Part shown: positions 8,349 through 18,500 of the stretch, in pieces
How the letters are laid out: each line of letters begins with the position of its first letter
Position numbering within the stretch: position 1 is the first letter of the stretch
Assembly: GCA_029564465.1 (NCBI GenBank)
Contig: JAKQPY010000225.1
Location: 1 to 64,000 of the forward strand
Direction: 5' to 3'
DNA: 64,000 nt
DNA from: JAGOEF01 sp029564465
GTDB lineage: Bacteria; Bacteroidota; Bacteroidia; Bacteroidales; ML635J-15
The notes under the pieces: generated by a model
Told to the model about the DNA's origin: nothing
Database searches by the model: none
The model's input: the letters and a program-made list of their open reading frames with translations, nothing else
Made by a program: the position numbers and the translations under genes

Positions 8349-8843
8349 TTACTTCAGCATGGACGGATACCAGTACTGAATCAGCCGGCCACAGTTGCGT
8401 GTAAGCTGATCCCAGGCAGGGGCAAGAACCTGCAGGTGAGCAACGGCACATGTGGGCATGCTTAACAGGGCATTGGAGTCGAGGTAATACAGAAAATCGC
8501 TGATGCCCGGGTTATGGGCAAACACTATCACATGGCGGTGATTCGACGCATGCTTTGTAAGCACTTTTGTAAAATCCGAAACACCGCTGTGGTATAAATC
8601 AGGTTCTATCAGTATGTTTTGATTTCCGGTTTCGCCAACCACCAGACTTGCGGTTACAAGCGCCCGGACAGCACTGCTGCTTATTACCAAATCGGGAGGT
8701 AACAGATTTTTACCAATTAGTTTTCCCATCATTGGAGCATCTTTCAGTCCGCGATGGTTCAATGGCCGGTCGTGGTCGTCGAGGTCGTTATCCCAGTCGC
8801 TTTTGGCGTGACGCACCAGGGTGATGTACAAATTGCCGGACAT
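8349..8843 (-). CDS. SixA-like phosphohistidine phosphatase (histidine phosphatase superfamily)
   Basis: 164 residues, close to SixA length. The catalytic LVRHAKSDW is at residues 8-16, RPLNHRGLKDA follows near 26, and the second histidine is in VFAHNPGIS near 108. SixA removes phosphate from histidine in phosphotransfer proteins in the cytoplasm; the target here cannot be inferred. It is the last gene of a minus-strand run, 6 bp after the DUF4837 lipoprotein gene, so the two are probably cotranscribed. It converges on the FG-GAP gene with a 9-bp gap and no obvious terminator. Confidence 0.82.
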   Translation of the reverse strand: MSGNLYITLVRHAKSDWDNDLDDHDRPLNHRGLKDAPMMGKLIGKNLLPPDLVISSSAVRALVTASLVVGETGNQNILIEPDLYHSGVSDFTKVLTKHASNHRHVIVFAHNPGISDFLYYLDSNALLSMPTCAVAHLQVLAPAWDQLTRNCGRLIQYWYPSMLK

Positions 8844-8849
8844 TTGTAA

Positions 8850-9842
8850 TTAGTTGGCAGTAATTTCCACCGTACTCAGCAGGGTTTCGAGCTGCCGCAC
8901 CTGATTGCGTACTTCCTCGTTGGGGTTATACACAAAGCCTTCGACGGTAACAATACGGTTTCGCAGCGTGTCGGCCATAGTGATGCTGACAAAAGGTCCA
9001 CCCATAAAATCCCGGTGCATTTTCCACAAGCCATTGATAGCCGCTGCGTAGTTGCCTTTGTGGTTTTTAATACGCATAATCGGATGGTCATATACCCGCT
9101 CGGTGGTCATATATGAACCATCGCGTTCACCCGGAACATTTTTTTGGAGTACGATATCACGTTGTTTAAGCAAATAATCAAGGCTAAAGGTATTGGTATC
9201 GGTAAAAGGATACGAGTAAATAAAAATACCCATATCGTATTTTCGGGTTTCATACGAAATCCAGGCAAAATCGTCGCGCGAAACATCGAGTGCGTAAGAT
9301 TTCGGAATCACCATTTTCACATGATATTTTTTTTGTATTTGCTCGGCTACCACAAGGTTCTGATATTTTACAAATGCCTGTAACCACCGGTCACTGTCAG
9401 CTTTTTTAAACAGTTCTATCAAGGTTGATCTGTTGTCGCTGATGAGTTTTACCATCGACGGGGCATCGGGTGCCTGAAGTTTAATCAGGGTTTGGTTAAC
9501 CGCATAGGGTTCTTTGTTAATTAGAATTTCTGCCTTGGTAAATTCTGTTGATATCACAGGAACCAGCACATTACGGTGGCGTTGGTTAATATCGATAAAC
9601 TGTTCTTTGGGTATCTGCACCAGATTAAACAAATATTCCTCCATTGGGGTCGATTCGCAGTAGGCATGAAAAACAGCTCGCAAGGAGTCGCCGACTTCGG
9701 TAGTCCAGTAATCTTTATTGAGTACCACCAAAACTTCGCCCGGAGTTCCAGTAGCGCCTGGTTTGTAGTTGCCGAGGTTACCTGTACACGAGGCCAGACC
9801 CAGTGCTGCGACGATAATCAGTATTGTGCTTTTTATTTTCAT
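8850..9842 (-). CDS. DUF4837 family lipoprotein
   Basis: 330 residues from the ATG at 9842 (MKIKSTILIIVAALGLASC). The lipobox ALGLASC with Thr-Gly after the Cys marks a lipoprotein. The body fits DUF4837 of Bacteroidota: GEVLVVLNKDYW near 37, a central region with the NQTLIKLQAPD segment, and a C-terminal FVYNPNEEVRNQVRQLE. Its function is unknown; it probably sits in the inner leaflet of the outer membrane. The frame extends 18 codons further upstream, but that would put residues before the signal peptide. Confidence 0.85.
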   Translation of the reverse strand: MKIKSTILIIVAALGLASCTGNLGNYKPGATGTPGEVLVVLNKDYWTTEVGDSLRAVFHAYCESTPMEEYLFNLVQIPKEQFIDINQRHRNVLVPVISTEFTKAEILINKEPYAVNQTLIKLQAPDAPSMVKLISDNRSTLIELFKKADSDRWLQAFVKYQNLVVAEQIQKKYHVKMVIPKSYALDVSRDDFAWISYETRKYDMGIFIYSYPFTDTNTFSLDYLLKQRDIVLQKNVPGERDGSYMTTERVYDHPIMRIKNHKGNYAAAINGLWKMHRDFMGGPFVSITMADTLRNRIVTVEGFVYNPNEEVRNQVRQLETLLSTVEITAN

Positions 9843-9991
9843 AATACAAGGTATTTTACATGTAACTGCCGAACCTGTGATTTTATTGCAACACAAAGCC
9901 CCTGCTCCGGGTAATTCATAAAATCACAAGGTAAAAATAATGATTCTGCCGGGTAAAAAAAACAAACTTAGCAGGTTTCGAATTAATGCGG

Positions 9992-10777
9992 CTATTTCAG
10001 TATTATTTTCAGCCGAGGACTCAGGATGTTAACCGAATAGGGTAATATGGTGTTTTCGTCAACATAAAGTATTTCGAGAGTACGCAGGTTTCCTATGGTT
10101 TCGGGAATCCGAACAATATGACCACAATTCGAGATGTCGAGTTCGCGCAGGTTTCCCAACATACCAATTTCGTCAGGAATTTCTTTGAGATCGTTTTTTC
10201 CAATACTGAGCGAATACAGCTTGGTTAAATAGCCGATTTCGGAAGGAATGGCTTTCAGATTGTTGTGATACAGGTTTAAAAAAGCCAGTTTTCGCAGGTT
10301 TCCTATGCCTGAAGGAATCATTACTAATTTGTTGTATTCAAGGTTCAATTCTTCGAGATTGGTGAGATTGCCAATACCGATGGGTAGGCTTTCGATATTA
10401 TTGAACCGCAACGAAAGCTTACGCAATTTGGTGAGTTTGCCAATCGACTCAGGAAGTTTGGTAATTCGGTTGCTGCCAATAATCAGCACTTCGAGGTTTT
10501 TCAGGTTTCCGATTTCTTCGGGTATATATCTCAATCCGTTTCGAAACAGGTACAGCTCGCGCAGGTTGGTTAAATAGCCAATTTCTGGCGGAAGGCTGTC
10601 GAGTTTTTTGTTTGTAATGCGTAGCCGTTCGGTGGTTTCGGGGTGCTGCAGTGCGTTGGTCAGAGCCGAATATCCCGAACACGATGCGGCTGTAAGGCAC
10701 AATATGGCCATTGCCATGATAAAATATCCATACGTCTTTTTGAAAAGCCCATTAACGGATAATTTTAAAGCTTCCAT
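9992..10777 (-). CDS. Leucine-rich-repeat lipoprotein
   Basis: 261 residues from the ATG at 10777 (MEALKLSVNGLF). A basic start, a hydrophobic stretch and LTAASC form a lipoprotein signal. About eight 23-residue repeats follow (pattern xIPxEIGNLxxLxxLxLxxN), the type also called PIRL or ROCO-like LRR, giving a solenoid likely to bind a protein partner outside the inner membrane. The start codon lies inside the last codons of tsaC (26-bp overlap), so translation may be coupled. The partner and role are unknown. An earlier in-frame start at 10846 would lie deeper inside tsaC and would spoil the signal peptide. Confidence 0.82.
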   Translation of the reverse strand: MEALKLSVNGLFKKTYGYFIMAMAILCLTAASCSGYSALTNALQHPETTERLRITNKKLDSLPPEIGYLTNLRELYLFRNGLRYIPEEIGNLKNLEVLIIGSNRITKLPESIGKLTKLRKLSLRFNNIESLPIGIGNLTNLEELNLEYNKLVMIPSGIGNLRKLAFLNLYHNNLKAIPSEIGYLTKLYSLSIGKNDLKEIPDEIGMLGNLRELDISNCGHIVRIPETIGNLRTLEILYVDENTILPYSVNILSPRLKIILK

Positions 10778-11315
10778 CGGTGTTAAATTTAATGATGTCA
10801 GATGGTTTTGCCGTTTCGCTGGTTTCGAGGTCGCGGTCAACCACAAAATCTACATTTTCGATGAGTTTTTTTTCGATATCTGAAAAACTGACCGGAGCAG
10901 GTTTCCCCGAAAAATTAGCCGAAGTGCTTACCAATGGCCGTCGCAGAGAATGAATCAACCGTGCACAAAAATCGTGTTTAACCACCCTGATACCGATACT
11001 CCCATCGTCTGATAGCAGCGAGTTCGCAATGTTTCGTGCTCCGGGCAGAACCAGTGTTAGCGGCGATACTGCGGCTTCAATCAGATCGTAGGCTATTTCG
11101 GGAACACCCGACGAATAACGTTCGAGCATGGCAACACTATTTACGAGTATCAGCATGGGTTTCGACGGGTCGCGTCTTTTTATTAAAGACAGCTTCCGGC
11201 AAGCCTCTTCGTTGGTGGCATCACACCCGAGGCCCCATATCGTGTCGGTCGGATACAGGATTACTCCGCCGCGAAGCAGTATTTCCAGACTGTTTTTAAT
11301 TTCGTTTTCCATCAT
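10752..11315 (-). CDS. tsaC: L-threonylcarbamoyladenylate synthase (TsaC/Sua5/YrdC)
   Basis: 187 residues, the short single-domain form. It makes threonylcarbamoyl-AMP from threonine, bicarbonate and ATP, the first step of t6A37 tRNA modification in the cytoplasm. Family motifs are intact: YPTDTIWGLGCDA near residue 21, KRRDPSKPM near 46, and STSANFSGKPAP near 132. Its start overlaps the upstream glycosyltransferase stop by one base (TAATG) and its end overlaps the LRR lipoprotein start, forming a tightly packed chain. Confidence 0.93.
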   Translation of the reverse strand: MMENEIKNSLEILLRGGVILYPTDTIWGLGCDATNEEACRKLSLIKRRDPSKPMLILVNSVAMLERYSSGVPEIAYDLIEAAVSPLTLVLPGARNIANSLLSDDGSIGIRVVKHDFCARLIHSLRRPLVSTSANFSGKPAPVSFSDIEKKLIENVDFVVDRDLETSETAKPSDIIKFNTDGSFKIIR

Positions 11316-12433
11316 TACAATAAGGATTCATACAAAGAATGCCATTGAAGGGCAATACTTTCAGGTGAAAATGCTTCAGCATGTTTTTTCCCTTCCAGAA
11401 TCATGGAATTTCGCATGGATTCGTTTCCGGCCAGTTCAATGATTGCTTTCCCCAACAGGTGGGGCGAACCCGGGTCGGTGAGTATGCTGTGGTGTCCGGC
11501 TGCTTCGGGAAGACTGCTTAAATTGGCGGTTATAACAGGTACACCACTACTCACCGCTTCCAATACTGGAATTCCAAATCCTTCGAACAAACTGGGATAA
11601 ACAAACATCAGCGCCGACTGATACATAGCGGGTAAGTCTTCATCGGGAACATTGTGCCTGATAAACAAGCGTTCGGTTAGATGATGTTTTTTTGCATACC
11701 CCACAATACTGTTGAGATACTCGGTAGGCCGGCCTACCAAAACCAAGGGGAGTTCTATGTCGAACATGTGCATTGCCTTGAGAATGTTCAGCACATTTTT
11801 TCGGGTTTCGATAGTGCCGACAAAGAGCATGAAATTTTCGGGAAGCTCATATTTCATCAATACAGCTTCGATTGTTTTATGACTGCAGGCTGACAGAAAA
11901 CGCGGATGGCAATTCTGATAAATTATTTCAATTTTTTCGGGATTCACCCCATAAAACCTGACAAGATCATCACGGGTTTGGCGGCTTACGGCCACGATTT
12001 TATCAGCCAGGCGGCAGGCGGCAAATGTTTTTGCATTGTAAATACGACGATCGATGCTGTTGTATAATTCGGGGTGGCGTATAAAAATTAAATCATGAAC
12101 ACTTACTACCGACCTGATACCTTTTTTTGATAGCCCTACAGGGATTTCATTACTCAGTCCATGGTAAATTTCTATGCCCGCTTTTGCACCTACCTGGGCA
12201 ATGCTGCGTGTTCGCCAAAGTGACTGAAACATCCGGCTCTTCCACTGACAGGTAATAATCTTAGTATTTTCGAAACTCAACGCTTCGGTATATAGTCTGG
12301 GTTTGCGCGGTGAAAACAACAGCATTTCGATGTCGGGACAATTCTGTCGTATGGCGTTGAGCGTATTGCGGCTGTAGTTTCCCAGTCCGCTGGCATTAAA
12401 AAATGCTCTTTTTGCATCAAAACCGATTTTCAT
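11315..12433 (-). CDS. Family 4 glycosyltransferase (GT-B fold)
   Basis: 372 residues. The N-terminal donor-fold half starts MKIGFDAKRAFFNASGLGNY, and the C-terminal half has FVGTIETRKNVLNIL near 205 and the EX7E motif in EGFGIPVLE near 290, followed by SSGVPVI. Such enzymes transfer a nucleotide-sugar-derived residue (often mannose or glucose) to a growing glycan at the inner membrane. Acceptor and sugar are not predictable. It lies 12 bp after dapD and overlaps tsaC by one base, so it is in the same transcription unit. No other glycan genes are adjacent. Confidence 0.88.
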   Translation of the reverse strand: MKIGFDAKRAFFNASGLGNYSRNTLNAIRQNCPDIEMLLFSPRKPRLYTEALSFENTKIITCQWKSRMFQSLWRTRSIAQVGAKAGIEIYHGLSNEIPVGLSKKGIRSVVSVHDLIFIRHPELYNSIDRRIYNAKTFAACRLADKIVAVSRQTRDDLVRFYGVNPEKIEIIYQNCHPRFLSACSHKTIEAVLMKYELPENFMLFVGTIETRKNVLNILKAMHMFDIELPLVLVGRPTEYLNSIVGYAKKHHLTERLFIRHNVPDEDLPAMYQSALMFVYPSLFEGFGIPVLEAVSSGVPVITANLSSLPEAAGHHSILTDPGSPHLLGKAIIELAGNESMRNSMILEGKKHAEAFSPESIALQWHSLYESLL

Positions 12434-12445
12434 TGTTGTTCGCTA

Positions 12446-13264
12446 TTATACAGCCAGTTCAAAATCGCGCAATACCTGATTGAGTGATGTTTTTTTATCG
12501 GTCGAGTCCTTGCGCTTCCCAATAATCAGGGCACAAGGCACCTGGTATGTTCCCGCAGGGAAGTTTTTAGGAATACTACCCGGTATTACCACAGAACGTT
12601 CCGGAACAAAGCCCGAATATTCAACGGTGCTACTTCCCGAAACGTCTAGTATTTTTGTCGATGAGGTTATCACCACGTTGGCACCCAACACAGCCTCACT
12701 GCCAATGTGTATACCTTCTACCACAATGCACCGGGAACCTATAAAGCAGTTGTCTTCGACAATTACCGGTGCAGCCTGAACCGGCTCGAGAACCCCGCCG
12801 ATGCCAACCCCGCCGCTGAGGTGAACGTTTTTACCAATTTGAGCACAAGAACCGACTGTAGCCCAGGTATCAACCATGGTATTCTCGTCGACATACGCCC
12901 CGATGTTAACGTATGACGGCATTAAAACAACGCCGGGTGCCAGATAGCTTCCATAGCGTGCAATGGCTTGCGGTACAACTCGTACGCCTTGTTTCCCCAG
13001 ACCCTTTTTGACCGGTATTTTATCGGCAAACTCAAAAAATCCCGTATCGGTAATTTCAACCTTTCGCACCCTGAAATACAACAATACAGCTTTTTTGAGC
13101 CATTCGTTAACCAGCCATTGACCGTTTATTTTTTCTGCAATACGCAAGATGCCACTGTCGAGTCCTGATATACACGTGTTTACCAGATTTTCATGTCCGG
13201 CTTCGTTCAGCAAACCGGGGTTTTCCCAGATTTTTTCAATGTGGTATTGCAGGTTTGTGCTCAT
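12446..13264 (-). CDS. dapD: 2,3,4,5-tetrahydropyridine-2,6-dicarboxylate N-succinyltransferase
   Basis: 272 residues, the normal length. It succinylates tetrahydrodipicolinate with succinyl-CoA in the lysine and meso-diaminopimelate pathway. The left-handed beta-helix hexapeptide region is clear from about 105 to 220 (GAYVDENTMVDTWATVG, GVLEPVQAAPVIVED, GSRCIVVEG, GANVVIT). It leads a minus-strand unit with the glycosyltransferase, tsaC and the LRR lipoprotein; a -7 element lies 20 bp ahead. Confidence 0.94.
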   Translation of the reverse strand: MSTNLQYHIEKIWENPGLLNEAGHENLVNTCISGLDSGILRIAEKINGQWLVNEWLKKAVLLYFRVRKVEITDTGFFEFADKIPVKKGLGKQGVRVVPQAIARYGSYLAPGVVLMPSYVNIGAYVDENTMVDTWATVGSCAQIGKNVHLSGGVGIGGVLEPVQAAPVIVEDNCFIGSRCIVVEGIHIGSEAVLGANVVITSSTKILDVSGSSTVEYSGFVPERSVVIPGSIPKNFPAGTYQVPCALIIGKRKDSTDKKTSLNQVLRDFELAV

Positions 13265-13283
13265 GAATCATAATTTTATCTTG

Positions 13284-13291
13284 CAAAAATA
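13284..13291 (-). promoter_or_regulatory. Putative -7 promoter element for the dapD unit
   Basis: The minus strand reads TATTTTTG (TAnnTTTG), 19 bp before the dapD ATG at 13264. Confidence 0.5.
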
Positions 13292-13468
13292 AGAAATTAA
13301 TGCTGAATGAATAAGACATTATAATATCTGTAAACCAAGCCGAATACCAAAGCTTTTTGCACTTTTGTTTTTATAAATTGCAGAATGGCTTTATCAAATG
13401 TAACCCACCGTATTGTTGAAAAAAAGTTAAACCCGGGGTTCATTTGGTTTTGGTTTATTAAAAATGCG

Positions 13469-13476
13469 TATTTTTG
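13469..13476 (+). promoter_or_regulatory. Putative -7 promoter element
   Basis: TATTTTTG, 17 bp before the DUF2271-protein ATG. TTTG at 13443-13446 lies about 22 bp upstream, close to the expected -33 spacing. Confidence 0.55.
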
Positions 13477-13493
13477 CGTAATATTTTTACTTT

Positions 13494-14291
13494 ATGAAAA
13501 AAATTCTACTTGTTGTTTTATTGATTTCTTCGTTAACGGTTATGTCTCAGACCGGTGGCACCTTAAGTTTCACGGTAACAACACAAACGTATTACGGGCA
13601 GTTTAAGCCCCGTCATATTTTGGCCATATGGATTGCCGATGCCAATGGTACCTGGGTAAAAACCCGAAAATTCATGTCTTCGAATACAAGTTACCGTCAG
13701 TTTTTATCGAATTTCAGGGCAGCGACCAATAGCACATACAACGCTACTGACGCCATAACCGGAGCCACGTTGAACCCGCACACGACCCATCAGGTAAGCT
13801 GGGACGGAAAAGATAAATTCGGGAACCTGGTTGCCGATGGGGTATATCGTGTATATGTTGAATTCACAGAGGCAAATGCTACCGGAAAATTATATTACTG
13901 TGAATTTACCAAAGGACCCAGTGCCCAAACCTTAACCCCTGCCGATCAAAGTTATTTTAAAAACATCAGTTGCCAGTGGACTCCCGACTTATCAGCAATA
14001 AATAATCAAGGCAGTGATGCATTCAAGGTAGTGTGTTTTCCCAATCCGTTCAGCAGCGAGCTTAATATTGCCATCGATGTGCGCGATTCGGGGCCGGTGC
14101 TTGTGGGAGTCTACGATATTACCGGTCGCGAAATAAAGAAATTCAGAGGTATTGGAGAACCGGGAAAACGCCTGAGTTTTACCTGGGATACCGAAAACGA
14201 TATTCCTACACCACTACCCGCCGGTTTGTATTATATTAAAGTGCAGAGTGGGCGTAACAATACTACGCTTAAAGCAATGAAAACACGGTAG
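13494..14291 (+). CDS. Secreted DUF2271 protein with T9SS sorting domain
   Basis: 265 residues with signal peptide MKKILLVVLLISSLTVMSQ. Residues 20-150 fit DUF2271: KPRHILAIWIADANGTWVKT, DAITGATLNPHTTHQVSW and the FlgD-like NLVADGVYRVYVEFTE. The C-terminal 80 residues (VVCFPNPFSSELNIAI through PLPAGLYYIKV) are a T9SS type A sorting domain. DUF2271 proteins are often found near flavin/PepSY iron-reduction genes, but no such gene is adjacent here. Role unknown. Confidence 0.8.
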   Translation: MKKILLVVLLISSLTVMSQTGGTLSFTVTTQTYYGQFKPRHILAIWIADANGTWVKTRKFMSSNTSYRQFLSNFRAATNSTYNATDAITGATLNPHTTHQVSWDGKDKFGNLVADGVYRVYVEFTEANATGKLYYCEFTKGPSAQTLTPADQSYFKNISCQWTPDLSAINNQGSDAFKVVCFPNPFSSELNIAIDVRDSGPVLVGVYDITGREIKKFRGIGEPGKRLSFTWDTENDIPTPLPAGLYYIKVQSGRNNTTLKAMKTR

Positions 14292-14320
14292 CAAACTTTT
14301 TCCCCCTGTTATTACAGCGT

Positions 14321-14635
14321 TTATAAAAACCCCAGATCAAGCTTTGCTTCTTCGCTGAGCATGCTTTTATCCCATGCGGGTTCAAAAACAAGGTTTACTT
14401 TCACAGTGCCGACTCCTTCAATCGAATTTAATTTGAAATTCACCATTTCCATCAAATCGTCAGCCATTGGGCAATTAGGGGCAGTTAAGGTCATGTCAAT
14501 GTTCAGATTGTAGTTATCGTCAACATCAATTTTATAAATCAGACCCAGGTCGTAAATATTTACAGGTATTTCGGGATCGTAGATGGTTTTCAGTACCGAA
14601 ACCACCATTTTTTCGTACATTTCGACTGTACTCAT
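14321..14635 (-). CDS. DUF59/MIP18-family Fe-S assembly protein (SufT-like)
   Basis: 104 residues. It has the MIP18/PaaD-like core: LKTIYDPEIPVNIYDLGLIY near 15-34 and the cysteine motif LTAPNCPMADDL near 50-61. Members help mature or carry Fe-S clusters in the cytoplasm. It sits 36 bp after sufE on the same strand, which supports a role with the SUF machinery, although sufBCDS are not in this window. Confidence 0.88.
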   Translation of the reverse strand: MSTVEMYEKMVVSVLKTIYDPEIPVNIYDLGLIYKIDVDDNYNLNIDMTLTAPNCPMADDLMEMVNFKLNSIEGVGTVKVNLVFEPAWDKSMLSEEAKLDLGFL

Positions 14636-14671
14636 AATAGGGCGTTTTTGTAAATTACATAAAAAGTAGAA

Positions 14672-15103
14672 TTAACTGCCGGCCTTGTTTTTTGCATCGA
14701 AAGCCATAGCCAGCAGTTTCATCCGTTTCAGCATCGAAAGCAGGCCGTTGCTTCGTGTTGGCGACAAGTGCCGGTCGAGGCCGATTTTACTTATAAAATA
14801 TAAATCAGCCTGATATATATCTTTTGCTTCCTGCCCCGATAGAATTCTGATTAACAAAGCAATTATTCCACGGGTGATTATTGCATCGCTATCGGCAAAA
14901 TAATACACTTTTCCATCGCGATATTCTGCATGAACCCAAACTTTACTTTGGCAACCGTCAATAAGGTTATCATCGTTTTTAAATTCTTCGGGCATGGCCT
15001 GAAGTTCGTTTGCTGTTTCGATGATGGCTGAATATTTATCCATCCAGTCGTCGAACATCGCAAAATCGTCAACAATCAGGTCCTGTATTTCGTCTATGGT
15101 CAT
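14672..15103 (-). CDS. sufE: Cysteine desulfuration protein SufE
   Basis: 143 residues from the ATG at 15103 (MTIDEIQDLIVDDFAMF). The active-site cysteine is in NLIDGCQSKVWVHAEY near residue 51, with GIIALLIRILSG later. SufE accepts persulfide sulfur from SufS and activates it for Fe-S cluster assembly. An ATG seven codons earlier (15124) is possible but less like the family. Between trxA (56 bp upstream) and the DUF59 gene on the same strand. Confidence 0.92.
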   Translation of the reverse strand: MTIDEIQDLIVDDFAMFDDWMDKYSAIIETANELQAMPEEFKNDDNLIDGCQSKVWVHAEYRDGKVYYFADSDAIITRGIIALLIRILSGQEAKDIYQADLYFISKIGLDRHLSPTRSNGLLSMLKRMKLLAMAFDAKNKAGS

Positions 15104-15159
15104 AATGAATGAAGTAAATTCCACTGTTGGAAACGGTGGACATTGGTATGTAGAATACG

Positions 15160-15474
15160 TTACAGCAGTGCTTCGAGCTTATTAATCAGTGTTGCTTTCG
15201 GAACAGCGCCCACCACTTTGTCGACCAGTTCTCCGTTTTTAACGAATATTACAGTGGGGATGTTTCGGATTCCGTATTTACTCGAAATCTCCATGTTTTC
15301 GTCCACGTTTACTTTTCCAATCACCGCGCGGTCGCCATAGGTTTGCGCCATTTCGTCAATAATCGGAGCAATCATGCGACAGGGTCCGCACCAAACTGCC
15401 CAAAAATCTATTACCACGGGTTTCTCGGTTTGCAGCAGGGTGCTGATGTTCTGATCGGTAATTTCTAATGCCAT
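15160..15474 (-). CDS. trxA: Thioredoxin
   Basis: 104 residues, a single thioredoxin domain with no signal peptide, so cytoplasmic. The redox motif WCGPCR is at residues 29-34 after IDFWAVW, and the cis-proline is in NIPTVIFVKNG near 73. It reduces disulfides in enzymes such as ribonucleotide reductase. It lies 51 bp after dnaE on the same strand, a DNA-replication/redox neighbour pairing. Confidence 0.95.
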   Translation of the reverse strand: MALEITDQNISTLLQTEKPVVIDFWAVWCGPCRMIAPIIDEMAQTYGDRAVIGKVNVDENMEISSKYGIRNIPTVIFVKNGELVDKVVGAVPKATLINKLEALL

Positions 15475-15525
15475 AGTATGTTGATATTAAGTTTAATATG
15501 AGAAACAAACCCCGAAAATACGTAT

Positions 15526-18500
15526 TTAATACAGTTTTACATTAGTAAAATAATTACTGTTTTCAACAAAATCAACAAACTCATTGTTCAATTCTACCCG
15601 CAAAGATTTTGACTGGGCTTTTACCTGAATTTGCTTTTCGCTGTCTTCGAAGCGAACACTAAGAAATATCTTTCCTTTGCATTTGCGTACTATCCGGTTG
15701 AAGTTTTCGGTAAAACTATCATCCACACTATCGATATCCATGCTCAATTCGATTGCCTTGAAGTATGTGTCTTTTACAGAATTCATCCAGGTCATTCCCG
15801 AAATTTTTGTCCGCCTTTCTTCCTGATTTTGATAACCTTCTACAATGCTCATATCAATCACCACACACTGACCGGGCTGAAAGAACTTATTATAATTCAG
15901 AAAATCATCGCCATAAACCCCCAGGGTAAACGAATCGGTATAATCTTCGATGGTGATACGGCCATATTCCCTGCCGGTTTTTCCCACTTTCGACTCGGCT
16001 GATGAAATAAGACCGGCGATTTTAAAATTCACTTTTAAAGCAAATTTATTAAGGTCTTTTAAATCGGACAGGGGAACCAGCTTCATGTGCTTAAGTTCGA
16101 AGGCAAAAGCGTCGAGAGGATGTGCCGAAATATACAGTCCGATATGGGCTTTCTCATGATTCAGCCATTCGGTAGCCAGCACTGGTACCTGGGTGGGGAT
16201 GCCCGGTTTTTTTGTTTCGATTTCGATGCTGTCGCCAAACAGGTTGTGCGACGAGAATTTTTTCGATTGCATGGCATTGCCGTATGAAATCAGGTTTTCG
16301 ATAAAACTACCCGATTCGTTGGGTGCCGTGAGAAAATACTGAGGTCTTGTAACCTCTTCGAATCCATCGAAAGCGCCCGAGTAGGCAAGGGCTTCCATGT
16401 TTTTTTTGTTAACCGAATTCAGGTTTACCCTTTCTACAAAATTGAAAATATTGGTATAGGGGCCATTTTTCTTTCTTTCGCTAACGATGTCGTTTACAGC
16501 ATTGGTTCCGACATTTTTTACGGCTACCATACCAAAACGAATATTCCCGTTTTTGTTAACCATGAATTTATTGAAACTTTCGTTAACATCGGGACCAAGT
16601 ACTTTAATCCGCATGCGCCGGCATTCTTCCATCAGCTTCGAAATTTCTTTGATGTCGGAAAGGTTACGGCTCATACAAGCCGCCATAAACTCTGCCGGAT
16701 AATGTGCTTTCAGATAAGCTGTCTGGTATGCCAGATAGGCGTAGCATACCGAATGCGATTTATTGAAGGCATATTTGGCAAACGATTCCCAGTCTTTCCA
16801 AATTTTATCAATCAGTTCATCGGGGTTTTTACTAATGGTCAGGCAGCCGTTCATGAATTCCGGATTACGGTGACAACCACTCACAAACTTATCTTTCATT
16901 TCCTTCATCATGCTCTCAATTTTTTTACCCATGGCTTTGCGCAATGAATCGGATTCGCCACGGGTAAACAGGGCCAGTGCCCTCGAAAGCAACATCACCT
17001 GTTCCTGATACACGGTTACTCCGTAGGTGGGTTCCAGGTATTTTTCCATGATGGGATGGTCGTAGGCAATTTTTTCCCTGCCATTTTTTCGGTTGATGAA
17101 GTTAGGAATGTAATCCATGGGGCCGGGTCTGTAGAGGGCATTCATGGCTACCAGGTCGCCAAAACGGGTAGGCCTCAGGTTTTTCAGGTGGGTTTTCATT
17201 CCCTCCGATTCAAACTGAAAAATGCCGGTTGTTTCGCCACGACTGAAAAGTGCAAAAACCTCAGGATCATCGAAGGGTATTTTCTTTAAATCTATATCAA
17301 TTCCGTGACGGTCTTTAATATTTTGCAGGGTTTCGCGTAAAATCGACAGGGTTTTCAAACCCAGGAAGTCCATTTTCAGCAACCCGACAGATTCCACAAA
17401 ATGTCCGTCGTACTGTGTACAAAGCAAGGTCGACTCCTTCGAAGGCATCAGCGGAATATTGTTGATCAGCGGGTCGCGACCGATGAGCACCCCACAGGCA
17501 TGAACGGCAGTTTGTCGCACCGAGCCTTCGAGGGTACAAGCAAATTGAATGGTTTTTAGGCGGATATCGTCTTTTTTGTTGCGTGCATCAACTATTTCCT
17601 GGGCCAGAATTCGGCGGGTTTCGAACATACCCACATCGCTGTCGTTGCCATTGCGGCGTGCGATGGTAATTTCGCGACCACATTCATCAATTACTTTTTC
17701 GATACTGCCCAGTCGTTTTTCGCCTTCTGTTATCAGGTTGTACGCATTGGCAAGACGGGCATGCTGCTCGGGTAATATCTTGGTGAGCCTGTCGGCTTCG
17801 TTTAAGGGAAGGCCCAGCACCCGGGCTACATCGCGGATCGCCAGTTTGGCCGCCATGGTACCAAAAGTTACAATTTGAGCTACGTTGTTTTTGCCATACT
17901 TTTCGGTTACATAATTCAACACCGACTGGCGCCCGTCATCGTCGAAGTCGATATCCACATCAGGCATCGAAATACGGTCGGGATTCAGAAAACGTTCAAA
18001 CAGCAGGTCGTGTTCAATGGGATCAACATCGGTAATACCGTTGCAAAAGGCCACAGCCGAACCGGCGGCCGAACCACGGCCTGGTCCTACAAGCACCCCA
18101 TTGTCGCGTGCGAACTTTACAAAATCGTGCACAATGAGGAAATAACCCGGGAATCCCATGGTTTTTATTGTATCGATTTCGAAATTAATACGCTCGGCCA
18201 CTTCATGGGGAATTGGGTCCCCATAGCGCTGACGTGCGCCTTCCATTGTGATATGCAACAGATAATCGGCCTCTTGTTTTATTCGCAGTTTTTCAAGATA
18301 ATTTCCCGGTAGTTTGTCGTATTTTTCTTTTCCAAATTCCGTAATAAGGTCGTTTTCGGAGTAATTCGATTTGTATTGTTCCAGACTCGAAAACGAAGCC
18401 GGGATGGCAAAATAGGGCATAATCGGATCGGAGTTCAGATTGAACTCCTCAACTTTATCGGCCATTTCGAGGGTATTGGTGATTGCTTCAGGAACATCGG

